64,000 nucleotides of DNA from Climacium dendroides (lineage: Eukaryota > Streptophyta > Bryopsida > Hypnales > Climaciaceae): contig OX467083.1 in the NCBI GenBank assembly GCA_950106755.1, positions 21,199,029 through 21,263,028 of the forward strand, written 5' to 3'. The position numbers and the translations under genes were made by a program. The notes under the pieces were generated by a model. The model was given only the letters and a program-made list of their open reading frames with translations, was not told where the DNA came from and did not search any database. The stretch's first letter is position 1. Every line of letters begins with the position of its first letter. Of this stretch, positions 23,301 through 33,835 are shown in pieces.

Positions 23301-23918
23301 TCTCCTTTCCCTCTCCGGGTGTCTCCTGAGTTCGGGAGGAACCTTTTCGGCGTGCTCTTGGAGAGAATCGTTGAGCTTCCAGGAGTGGTTGAACGAGACA
23401 AGGAAAAAGGCTACCGGTGGTTGCAAGGTTTGGCCGATCTTGCGTTCGAAGATGAAGCATACGTGAAAGCTCTGCAACTTTACCTCCAGGCCGGAGGCAT
23501 TAAGAGTGCCTTTTATTGTGATCGCTCTTCTGCAATGCCGGAGGAAGTGTTCACCCAGTGGGTGCTGCGGAGGATGGTGCAGGGTTGCAGACTCATAGGT
23601 GCAACGGTCCAAGCAGCTCTGCTGTGCCAGAAACTGCCCGGTCCTGACCATGAATCGGCTTTTCGAATCTTGCAAGAGAATTCGTTGATAGTGGTCCGTG
23701 ATGCGGTGGCGTACTTTGATTGTGTTTGGGAGGTGCCCTTGCTGGAGCTTCTGGTGCACATGCACGCCAAGGGCGGGGACCACGAGCGTCACTCTGCTTT
23801 GATATCGCTGCTGCAACAGCCGGCGCTGAATGCTCACAACCCGCAGTCAGTCAGGGTGGCCCATGTGGCTTCTCTGGAGCAACGCTTTCTACAGCGTCTC
23901 TGTGGAGAGCTTCTTTAA
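20313..23918 (+). CDS. INTS8: Integrator complex subunit 8, intronless
   Basis: Subunit of the nuclear Integrator complex, which cleaves and terminates RNA polymerase II transcripts; in animals INTS8 anchors protein phosphatase 2A. One uninterrupted frame of 1201 codons starts at the first of three consecutive ATGs, just after the telo-boxes (the in-frame GTG at 20307 is not a start). The N terminus has SLWIDYLLLPEKLEEHL, matching the region of the animal WFEF motif (here WIDY, residues 24-27). The middle has CKLVACNVVRDIVE. The C terminus is the most conserved part: ALQLYLQAGGIKSAFY, VLRRMVQGCRLIGATVQAALL, YFDCVWEVPLLELLVHMH and LNAHNPQSV, equivalent to human YLQAGA, IKRMIKCC, YYDYIWDV and LNASNPEEV. 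An acidic/polar stretch near 390-420 looks disordered. It is longer than human INTS8 (about 995 aa). The lack of introns contrasts with its neighbours. Confidence 0.92.
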   Translation: MMMAGERDRDRGPRGDTSAPTSLWIDYLLLPEKLEEHLAALATGNVFSPSPGELITVFLEQALLSQKASLGYSLPGIAKDVPDAWTTVTKTAALLSERAARVAVSANLSLEEIEACINSAQHQFMLLKALVKHDRPRLLIHECDLNRWMLRNALQSHPLGSAAPNASLSAGPQAVVWTLGEDVPVEALDNGCLSVSVSRNGAVRSPLEEEKLAIEFLQNVLLHRDVVCPKGTSSECKLATMVSQERSGGDISEGAFLSQGYWCQIMLDVAEVHFMRGRIHVAHELFTKCAELNQRTSGADKADGQLKRLDNGGVASSVPMQKLSGFIVACRMLLGLHPRSNVSDGRQRDLNEIELKSSSLLSLGELSVSQKMVIACERSRYNLKQNSEAAQRASEDDDCTVPPPYKKLKSFHDSEYERVTKIEVAAGVDVSLDPMASFKEKFLESMGMSESADELPNAGSERECARLIQNVVGDTLEGHLKKGYRLSLARDSGIPVSINCKLVACNVVRDIVERAPMQSFLQFSNVLRDSVEGVHFLMSLMAAVQKSVNESVVANGSVPEPQLTERTYDRQGSERTSARSIGDKKSLSTYISEFAMYVCCILDRVWCWEAALENNLINPVAIPRLFFSEPGVMGSGKSTQELLAGARPVAQSLGNEFGFEVMMCALLTTEDVWEIDKLVSKVDRLSEALRGNESLDSVGAHSEVKAGNNGTGVRVQIALDIASILRRRAFNALDTTNEFSVARKLYELAKTIHSGDHDSVMMLWLLDKVSLKEGASVSLAGVKDIEGEISIDLGALEYVLLSLIEKELWNDLSELCEWGLSLLKKGKSSGGDEGQGTGRDIWCRRCAQILKVATALAELMQLCSALLQAPTHNHYTEDVARMSSKASQLFEELLSFLAGGDIEGSSSMAEDGSQSWSAAQHNRKPPLNPSVRTVPLISQLTNSRVLMNLASLTAGWLHRCNVAGLIPWPLPMERYGALATVTSGASVPPSLGAGGFSPFPLRVSPEFGRNLFGVLLERIVELPGVVERDKEKGYRWLQGLADLAFEDEAYVKALQLYLQAGGIKSAFYCDRSSAMPEEVFTQWVLRRMVQGCRLIGATVQAALLCQKLPGPDHESAFRILQENSLIVVRDAVAYFDCVWEVPLLELLVHMHAKGGDHERHSALISLLQQPALNAHNPQSVRVAHVASLEQRFLQRLCGELL

Positions 23919-26862
23919 TTGGATGTCAAATTAATTAATTGGTACTGACACGTAGTTAATCCTGCGTATTTGGATCAGCCCAGTGTTCATTTATGCATCC
24001 AGAAAATGGGAACAGCAACCTACAGTTGAGGGGAGGCTACTCGAGCGATAGACGATCGCGTCTGCCATCTGAGAGGCAGCGCAAGACAGCTTCTAAGGAT
24101 ACAAGAGACAGAACTGTCCCAAGTGGTGCGTGCTACTTCACACTTTGTCATAAACTCATGCATTAAGGTAACCCCACTTAATTGCGACATTGTAAGCGCT
24201 GAGCATTGCCTGCATCATTAGAACACTCAGATTTAAATAATCTTGTCAAAGAGGATTCCAATGCACCAAAAATGCATTCTTTTGATTTAATATGCAAGAG
24301 TTACGAGGGCTCAAAATATTATTTGTAGTTGATATGAAACCGACACAAGCTCTGATGTTGAGGTGGTGTACGTTTCAAAATCAATATGTTCGGGGTGGCA
24401 ATGAGTGGTAATCTTACTCTTGCCTGATATGTACCTATGGTCGATTTCGGGTACACCTGTCATGATTTCGATAAAACTATGATGCACTGGAATCCTCTTT
24501 GAATTGATGACAACATCCAACGATACTTTAGAGAAGTCTAAGACTCGGAAGCATGCTCATATGCTTATTTGGATGCTTTCGGTGTACATGCCTTTATTTG
24601 TAGGAATATTTTACTGTTAACATTGTGATGAATGCCAATAGGAACTTATATGTAGTGAGAAGAAAAGGCTTGATAATTTGGCCTGCTCTTGATGAATCGA
24701 TTAGATAGTAGGCAGCATCAGTTGTCTTCTAGTTTTCTTCCTTCAATGATCAATACGATGCATATTTGACTGGATTGTTGGATCTTGATTGATATACTGA
24801 TATTTTGATCTCAGAGGAATACTGATAGTCTGTTATCTTGGAATCATCACTGCGCAGAAATTAAAGAATGCCCCTGAACTCAAGGTCGGTGCTGGCCTGG
24901 AGAAGTCGTGTATCGTTTCTTTGAAGCATTGAAATATAGAATTTTTGATATGTATAAGTAACACACGCATGCTGCTGGTAGGCACCATTATACAGAGGAT
25001 TTATAGAAGGCTCTTTCCTTGGGTGGACTTGCAATCATCCTTGAACTCTGCAATACATGCAGACTTGTTCAGTTGGCGGAGGATTATTTGCAACTTTATA
25101 TGATACTTGGGGATACTTCAGAAATCCCACTGAATTCCTTGAAAGCACATTTTAGGTGCGAACAGCTGGCTGATTTTTATAATGTCGTATGAGCTCTGGG
25201 CCACAATGGGATGATTAGAGGTCACAATCAAAGCTGTGTGCGACACTGATGGAATAGACTAGTGATCACAATGGGGACCTTCACCATTTTGGGTGTAAAA
25301 CTCTTGCAAAAAATGATTGTTTTAATGTGATGAATAGGGCTCATTTTTGGAAACAAAGGGTACAAAGTATGTGTACTGTACATGAAAGGTGAGCAAGCAT
25401 GTGGATTAGGTGTTAACGATTTCTCATTGGGATTGTCATCTATGCAGTTGTCAATTTTAGTATGTGTATGTTGTTAGTATGTGTATGTTGTGTGATTTGC
25501 AAGCCATGAATCCATTTCATGTTTAATTTATCTTTAACTTACAACTGAAGTAAAAAATGGCACCCATATAGTTCAACTCCTATGCAAAATTGGAAACCAT
25601 CTTCTAAATTCCATTTGTCTTTGATATAATGCCTTGTCCCCAATTCATGCCCCGTTCCTTTCTATATACAATATTATATTTGTGTCCTACGAAGAAAACC
25701 CCCAAAAATTATGACCATTTTAGTTGAGGAATATTACTATTATACATGCATTTAATGTTGATTTTGGAAGGTCTATTCATCCTTTTGGGTTATTTGAGCA
25801 ACACACTTCAAAAATTCACAAAAAATTCATAATTTCTAATAAATATATAATTTCATTTATTATTGGTTTTTCATTTTGTTAGTATACATATGAGAATTTT
25901 AAGAAAAAAATTTCATCCATCTTGTGAATGCATTGCAACCATTATGCCTTTCAATGGGCTTTTCTAGCTAATTTAGAAATTGCATGTATAGATACAACAA
26001 TGTGTAATAGAGGGACATCATAATCTTTAAGCACTATAACATCTATATTCTAAACAATGAATGAAGGGCTTGCAGGCATTGTTTTGTCCAACTAATTTCT
26101 CATTCATCCAATGTAATACTTAGATGTTGAAAAGACAACCTTCCTTAATGACCCATTTCATGAAGTTGCTATAAATGATATTTTTATACAAAGATATAAG
26201 CAAAAATGTACCAAAATTCATTAAAAGATCAAGGTATTTAAAGGTTAAGTAATGAATGAATTCAATTATAGTGGCAATTTTAGAAGAGGACAAGTTTGTT
26301 AACCCTTCACTACCCAACGGGACGAAATACGTCCCTTTTTCACTCTATCTAAGATATCCATGTGGTGAGGGGATAAGGTGACTTTTTTGTAAGAGGACAA
26401 GATTTTAACAATATTTTACTATTACAGATATCATTTCTTATTATGCACAAGATAGATTCATAATTCACCTAAGAAAAAAATATAGCCTAATACAATACAA
26501 TCTTTGCTTCTAAAAAAGTATACAAGTAAGTAACAATTTACTCAACTATTTAGGTTCATAAGCATTTATCAATGTACAAAAATTGTATCATTTTCTTACG
26601 TGCCAACGGAGTGTAGGGTCGGTTTTAGGTGCAGGTACCCAGAGTACGTTGTGGCGCTGAAATGAGTATTGAATGCGCCGTTTTTGGAATGTGCGGGACG
26701 GTGAGTGAATTTGGCCATGGAAGCATCGATTCATTAGCAAGCTTTCCTTCGGTCTGTTTGAGTGGACGTGTCTGAGTTACACTCTTGTCTCCCTCGTTGA
26801 ACCTCGTCAGGGAATCATCCGAAGTGTAACCTGCTTCAGAATTTCTTGCAACGGGAAAACAA
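23919..26862. other. Intergenic DNA between INTS8 and the RING gene
   Basis: The first few hundred bases probably include the INTS8 3' untranslated region. The rest becomes AT-rich without plausible exons. A TTAACCCTTCACTACCC terminus begins at 26303 (TTAA at 26299-26302) and contains the small inverted GGGACGAAATACGTCCC. A decayed partner (GTGCCAACGGAGTGTAGGGT, about 26600-26620) may close a 0.3-kb TTAA-type element. Confidence 0.4.
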
Positions 26863-27180
26863 GAGAGCTTGAGATAGATAATTTGTTAATCTGACATTCT
26901 TCGATTCTTGCTTTTCTTTTCTTTCCATCGTGTCACAAACTACTTGCAGCATCCTGCGCACTTTAGCAAGCATCGGAAGTTTAACAATTTCTTTCGACAG
27001 GAGCACAAGAGTGCTTGAGATAGACCATAATTTGGAAATCTTACAGTCTTCGATCTTACAATCCTTGCTATGCTTTTCGGTGCTACAAGCTACTTGCAGC
27101 ATAGTAGACTGAGATAATTCTTAGACTTCCGTTTCTGTCCTTTGTGCTCTTCCTTCTGTGCTGCAAACTACTTCGTTGTA
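26863..27180 (+). repeat. Tandem repeat in the RING gene leader
   Basis: Two diverged direct copies of about 95-100 bases, at about 26863-26955 and 27008-27105, share GCTTGAGATAGA, TCTTCGAT, and CTACTTGCAGCAT blocks. A third partial copy at 27115-27180 has GAGATAATTCTTAGACTTCCG and GCAAACTACTTCG. They lie within 0.6 kb upstream of the RING gene start, probably in its promoter or 5' UTR. Confidence 0.6.
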
Positions 27181-27470
27181 GTGCGTTATGTTGCAAGAGA
27201 ATGAAGCAGCTTTGAGGGAAATCGAGTAGCAAAGGATTGAAGTAGCAAAACAGGGTAACTTATGAGGATGAGAGTGAAGTGTGAATGTGCTTTGCGAAAT
27301 AGCTTGTAGGCGTTTATTTCTTCAGCCGCGATTGAGGCTCGTGTGCACCCGATTGTGCTACTTTGTTGGACTTTAGGGGTGTATGCTTCTTCAGGCTAAG
27401 TTTTGGCTGTCTACGTTTTTTCTATATGTGTCTACTACTTCCTTGGGTGTTCGAATTTTGTATGCTTTAA

Positions 27471-30400
27471 ATGGCAGGGGCTGCCCGTGCATCGCCTGCG
27501 GCGAATTCGTCAGAGATTCATGACATTGAGGTTGAATTCGAATTTACAGATGAGAATTTGTTGTACAACTTTGTTGACAACTGCAGAAACTATTCTACAC
27601 CAGTGGTGTTGAAGAAGCTGAGCGAACTTCTTTCTAGAGCAACAATCTTGGCAAACGACTGGAAGTCTGGGGATTTAGTTTTTGTTTGCAAGACAATTCC
27701 ATATGTGATTCGCAGGTGCTTAGATGAAGTAGTTGTGGCGGAGTTCCACCCTGACCAGGAGGAATTTCGTGCTCAGGTCTTTGAGGTCCTGTCCGGACTT
27801 GTGGACTTCACGGTAGCGTTCCTCTCTGATTTTGTCGACGGTCCTTCAAAGCAAACGCTCAAGCTTCCTTGCCTCAAAGGCATTCTAGAAGCAATACTAT
27901 CGACCCTAGATTCCCAGATGCGGTTCTACTGTCTGTCGAGCGAGAATAACGAGAGAGAAATCCTGGTACTACCTTCGAGACTTGAATGTGCCTTGCGGGT
28001 GCCAGGATACTTTGTGAAAGTATGTGGCGATACAGATGGCAAGACACACTATTTTTGCGCTCATAAAGGAGTGAACGAACTTGGTGTGGCCTGCGAATGC
28101 TGCACCCGTCCTTCGCAGGCTGATGCAATCTTAGTGAATGTCTGCTGTCAGTTTGCAAAATCAGCTCGCGGGAGTGGGTATGAGTGCCTTCTGAAGATCC
28201 TCAATACCCTTGAAGCGCCGTCACTCGAGCTGGTGAATCTTCTTCTGCGTCCTTTTGTGGGAGTGCTGGAATACCTCATTAAGGATAAGTCGTGGAGCGT
28301 TGTCCTTGAGCACATGGATAGGAACTTTTCTCAAATTGGTGTCATGATGCGGATTTGTCACAGTGTATACCAGAAGGTGTTTCAGAATTTGACGAATACC
28401 TTGAACCTTCACCTCCAAGAAATCATTTGGTCACGCAAATCATTCACAGAAACACTCATTTATTTGCACACAATTTCTAGCTGGAGTGTCCTATATTTTC
28501 GTGCTCATCCGAGTGCTGGTGCTGCCTTCTCATTTGAAGACGCTGATAAGTTACTACTGATGTTCTTGGAGCGTACTGTGGCATCGGGGAAAGTCGATCT
28601 TCTTTGCCTAATTGTTGGAGAATTTATAAATGCGAGACTCATACATGCTTCAGGGTAAGGCGAGTCAAATCAGTTATTGTTGAAGCAGAGAAGTTGAGTG
28701 TCAACAAGAGGGAATGACGATTCTAAAACTTTCATACCTTGTGATTCGTGCAGACACGATTTGCCATTTGTAAACAGTATTGCGCGGTGGCTGAAGGAGA
28801 AGAAGCACGAAGATTGGGTTGTTCGCCATTTACTTCTGTTCGATGTGGCGAAACTCGTTCGCGAAGAGGTTCGGAACTGCAAATTGTTAGCTTCGGAAGT
28901 ATTGAATCTGATTTAGTTGTCTACATTTTTCTGTTTCTGCCACCAACTTGCTTTCTCCGGATGGATTAATATTGCTTCTGTGTCTTCAGATGATCAAATT
29001 TGTCGAACTCGTCGGCAAGGGTGGGCTAGTGATGGAAAAGGAGGATTTTGTGGACATAATCAATCCGGTTTGCGATCTAGTTTCAGAGAAAGATCTCCTT
29101 GACAAGAGATATGCACAAGCCCGGGTAAATTTTTGTGCTTCCTCTCGAGGCCCACATTGTGTGTACATGTTGGAAATGAATTTGTACCTTATTTAGATTC
29201 ATTTCCAAGACTTGCACAATGTGAGATTTAAGTCTCTCTGATGTCTTCAATTATTTGCTGATAAATGTTCGTTGGATCCATCTACTGATTCTGCACCTCG
29301 CGATGGGATGCAGATAGCGGCCGCAATGTTGCTAAATTTCAGGTTGGATCCTTACGTCCCTGAGTTTATGAAGGATGTTTGTGATTGGCTGGAGAGGTGG
29401 CAGGTATTTAACTCCAACTATCTTAGAGTCCTGTGTACGCAGCTCACATATTATAGATACGGGTTCTTGGCATTAAAACTCCTTAAAAAGTTGTTTAGAT
29501 TAGGTTCTATTAAATAAAAATGTACTTAGGTATTGAATCTTATTCGAAGGCACCGAATTTTGCTATATGTTCTCTATCTACTGCCCCTCCCCTCAAATAT
29601 TTTTTGGCCCTTAGCAAAATATAGTAAAAGGAGAAGCCATTACATCATTTTTCAATGAATTTTTGTAAGTCTCAACCCGAGGCTAGTTGGTCGTTGGATT
29701 CTATTATATAAAATCTACTGATTTGAATCTTCTGAAGGGCTTTTCTTTATCAAGAAGTTTTCCACTTTTTGATCAAATATATTTTTGGAATCTCCTGTAC
29801 GAAGGTTACAAACTTTTGTTAAACTGGAATGAATTATATCACTTAGCATTCCATCAAAATCCATTATGAGTTATTAACATGAATGGGGTTGCGTACCCAG
29901 ACTTTGAGTTCTTCCCACGATGATCCTCATGTTGAAGGTTTTGTGTACATACTCGACTAGAGCGATAGTCTTTGGATTTTGTCAAGGCTGTGCACGTTGT
30001 TAAAAAAGAATGAGACCTGTGGCTTGGATAGGCTAAAGATTCTGTCATCACTAGTCCTATGGTATGCTGCATCTTGGAGAAGCTCATCGTCTGTGACAAG
30101 GACAGGAAATGGGAAAACAGGTTCGTAGTAACGTTGAAATTTCCATCTTTTTGTTCACTCTAGTTTAGTAGTCACATTACTACTTCATGGCTTCTAGATT
30201 CTACTTAGGGTGGACATTTCCAGGGCTTGTTTATCTGGCATAGTTACTTTCTAAAATTTGATATTTGTTGGCTGGAACAGGTTGTTGAGTTTACTCTGGA
30301 ATGAGACATGCAAACTTCCAGATAGTGAGTTTGTGGTCTGCTTGAGAAGAATCGCATGCCACTACACAATTATTACCGTAATTTACTGTCTCAAGCCTAT

Positions 30401-32052
30401 AAATCCTCTCATAGTTAGAGGCAGCTGTGGCTGTTTCTTTTTTATAGGTTCTTAGGTAGTAATATTGTCGTGGAAGTAACAAAATTCTGAGGGGAGTGTC
30501 GGGAAACTCGCCCAGATCATTGCATGACCGCTCCTTCAAATATTTCATTTCTTTGATTTGATCTGTTCCTTTTCATGGTATACAGGAGCCTAGAATCTCT
30601 CTTCAACCCGGTGAAGAGAGAGAGAATTTCTTGCAATCATGTTCAAGAGCAGACAAGGAAACCACCGTTGGCTGCAACATGGGTATAAAATTTGAAGAGG
30701 AAGCAGTATTTGTAAGTAACCAAACCAACCTCTTCTGCATCGGCCAGGCAACATTTTTTCGTTAGAAATATTTGGGTTAGGTCTGAGTTGTTTTGTTTGA
30801 CATTGGTATATTCTCGCAGTCAATGACCTGGTTCAAATTCACTCCATGTCACGCTAAAATTTAGTCGAACCTTGAAATAACTCTTTTCTTTTCAATCCTG
30901 TGGAAGTTACTTATATATGGAATTGCAGGCACAGAGAGCGACAATCTATCGGGATATGGAGGTTGATTTCAATTTTGAAACATCTCTACAGTTGAGGCAC
31001 CTACTGAACATTGATATCCCTTTGGCGTCTCACGAGAGCTCCAAAAAATGTCTGGAGCGTTTGGACCAAGCTCAACACCTAATATCTGGTTTGAAGACAA
31101 CTCCACAGTAAGAGTTGGGTTTTGATTTAGAAGCTCCTTGTCAGCATTCACGTGGGTGATGGTGAATATGTCCACATTTTGCTTAAGAAAGTTGTGAAAT
31201 TCACCATTTTTTTTGCCTTGTGTGCAGTAATCATATGGAAACTGTCATGGTTTCGTCTGTGGCGCCTGAACTGCATGCTTTAGAAGCAATTAAGAAGGAA
31301 ATAGCGTTACGCTCTGAACTTCGTCAGAGCATGCAAGAAGCCAACGAAAGGCACCTGAGAGAGTATGATACAATGAAAGAGGACCACTACAAGACTCTTG
31401 TGAAGGTGACATTGGTTTTTGAGTTTCAAACAGCAGACTTTCAGAGTACATGTTTTGATTGCTTTAGTAAGTGTACCCATGATCTGTTGCCCGAGGATTT
31501 TGTGTTGACTGAACTTTTTTGTGCCAGTTTTTCGAGGATTGCCTGCAAGAGAAGAAAAAAATAGTGAAAGATTCACTGTATGCCAAGGCCAAAGTGATAG
31601 CAGCGGTAGAAGTGGCCAACTTGAAGTCAAACACGAAGGTCTCCCCGGATGACATACTCACAAGGTTGTTGCAGAAGACTGAGTATTCCTTGGAAAAGGT
31701 AAACGAGCATACATTTCTAATAATCGAATTCAACTTTTACAAGAGATTAAACACTCTGAATGTGCTTAGGATGCTGTTGAAATCGACTGATTTTGTAACG
31801 GATGATGATATAATGATGCAGGCCAAGGCCAAAAACAAGAGGATTTTGGAGAAAGTGCCCAACTCCGAGTGTAATGTTTGTTCTGTAGGCTTTTCCTTGA
31901 GCCGGAAACGGGCCTGCTTCGATACTTGTGGGCATGCAGGCACCTGCATCGATTGTGGAATACAGCACTGGAGGATGACAAAGACTTGTCCACTGTGCAC
32001 ATCTGTAACCCGCAAGCCGATAGCTGTACCTTCCATGCTGTTCTTTGGATGA
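27471..32052 (+). CDS. RING-HC finger protein of unassigned family
   Basis: A probable E3 ubiquitin ligase. The coding exons are 27471-28654, 28754-28898, 28990-29124, 29314-29403, 30032-30120, 30281-30377, 30586-30711, 30929-31107, 31228-31405, 31528-31698 and 31822-32052. All join in phase at GT-AG sites to give 874 aa. Residues 1 to about 560 are mostly helical and Leu-rich with no motif I recognise (WLKEKKHEDWVVRHLLLFDV is typical). A charged coiled-coil candidate (about 690-770) includes EAIKKEIALRSELRQSMQEA. The RING is at 815-857: C815, C818, C834, H836, C840, C843, C854 and C857, with CNVC, DTCGHAGTCIDC and CPLC. The protein ends shortly after, at MLFFG. The last intron (31699-31821) is 123 bases, has no in-frame stop and could be retained. 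Exons 5-7 rest on splice logic alone. I do not recognise the family. Confidence 0.8.
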
Positions 32053-33239
32053 TCCATTGCTCACCATCTCTCAGGTCTATTGCAAAGTCAGTGTTTTAAG
32101 AATATTTGGTTATTTCTGCACTTACAGTCTATGATGTTTGCAATGTCTGTAGATGCGCTATTTACATGTCTAAATCCTCTGAGAAAATTAGCCCAGTTAA
32201 GTTCTTATACCCAGTCCAGTGAAAGTTGTTTGCTCATAAAAGTATGCTTATGGGAATGTATTGCTTATGATACTGCACCACTGTCGTTCATGAATAGGTT
32301 TTGGGGGGACTTTCGTGTACTGAAATTCAATTTCCCTGTTCAACGCACTCTTAACGCAACAAATCTGCCTTGCAATGTTCTGAAGCAGGTAGCGTAAAGT
32401 AGTTCATGGCTATTTCTGTTCTCGACAGAACGTACATGCCTACCAAGAAGCATCATTTGGAAGGAGCCATGAAGTCGTATTGTACCAGATTTGGAGCGAG
32501 GATCTTGACAAACATCACTGGAGCAGACTCTGAAAGACAAGCCGCAAGTACAATATGCAACTCTTTGCTGAGCCCCGTAAGGAGCGGGATATGCGGGGTA
32601 CGAAAACCCAACGCCATGGTGTTCTGTAGTAGTAGGTGAAAGCATAGTTCGCTTTGTGCTGGACTCCCTGCCGTTGAGAAAACTGTCGGCAGCAACCATT
32701 CTTATTCAGATGAAGTGCACTCGTTGTGGCAACATTTGTGGGATACAAATGTCCGTTCTAGACATTCCGGTAGGACTCTTGGGGACCATCATTATTTATG
32801 TACTACTCAACCTGTCCTGGATAATTTGGGGTCTCTGATTCCGATATGAACTCAAATTTTCCAAATTTTATCATCGGGGATAAATAATAAGTTCCAGGGT
32901 TTCACGCTGGGGTGAAAAAAAGGACAATTAGGTGTCAGTTCGTCAGTTCTCCCTGGCCATACTGAAGCCACGATGAAAGGAGATTGGATTGTCTAGGAGT
33001 AATTCTAAGTGGATGGGTCTCAGATGTCGTTCAAATCCGAAAGTACTCCAAGAGCTCTTGGAGTACTTTCTATGCTCATTGTCAGTAAAGAATCGTCAAT
33101 GTTACGTGAATCTCGCAGATGTTACATTGAAGAACTCATCTCTCATTCTTGTCTCCCACTAGCGAAAATGAATCCCCTTGCTCACCTTCCCTCTGTCATC
33201 AATTTCGATCTATCAAGAATTTGTTAATATACATCTGGA
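32053..33239. other. Region between convergent RING and O-fucosyltransferase genes
   Basis: It probably begins with the 3' untranslated region of the RING gene. Around 32815-32965 the sequence resembles 56185-56312 (AATTTGGGGTCTCTGATT, GATATGAACTCAAATTTTC and CTCCCTGGCC blocks), marking a dispersed MITE-like repeat. No credible coding region is present. Confidence 0.5.
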
Positions 33240-33835
33240 CCTGGAGGTACACTTCGAGCCCCAAATGCTTGAATTCATGCACTCTTTTCTGATTCCTGCT
33301 ATGATTTTCGAAAACTAAATTGAGACTTTGCGATGACCTAGATGAGGTCTCACGCAGATCACTGCATCAGGGTCACGACGATTATGTTCTACTCTTACTT
33401 TCGTTACCCCTTGCTTCCCTTTCCCTTCATCAATCTGTTATTCGGAGGTACACTTCGATCTTGAATCCGTGGGTTCTGTTTTGAATTTCTGCTACGGTTT
33501 GGGGGAACTAGATTCATACTTGTGATGACCCAGATGAAGCCTCACTGCAGATCACTGCAGATGCAGTATAAGGATCACGATTACGTTCTTTTCTTGCTTA
33601 CGGTACCCGTTGCTTCCCTCCCCCACTCATCAATCTGTTCGGACGTGCTCTTCAAGTCCCAAGTACTTGAATCCATCTATTAGGTTCTCTTTTGAATTCC
33701 TGCTAACGTTTAGGGGATCTACTTGTGATGAACCAGATGAATCCTCACTGCGGGTACCACATTGAAAGTCATTGCATCTCGCATCAACAACGATGCTGGT
33801 GACGATTACATTACACTCTTCAGAAGCACTCGGCC
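33240..33835. repeat. Three-copy tandem repeat of about 200 bases
   Basis: Units at about 33240-33445, 33446-33638 and 33639-33835 share GGAGGTACACTTCGA, TTTGAATT(T/C)CTGCTA, GATGA(A/C)CCAGATGAA and TCATCAATCTGTT blocks. The third unit is the most diverged and abuts the stop codon of the O-fucosyltransferase frame, so the array lies in or just beyond that gene's 3' end. Confidence 0.7.

Noticed and set aside
20963..23837. Several minus-strand frames of 60-268 codons opposite INTS8
   Set aside because: They are antisense shadows of a well-supported coding frame, with no similarity and no splice context of their own.
26299..26627. Complete TTAA element at the RING gene upstream region
   Set aside because: Only the left end is convincing; the proposed right end is too degraded to list as a feature with boundaries.
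30829..30845. GGTTCAAATTC resembling a tRNA T-arm
   Set aside because: No acceptor stem, anticodon arm or D-arm could be fitted around it.
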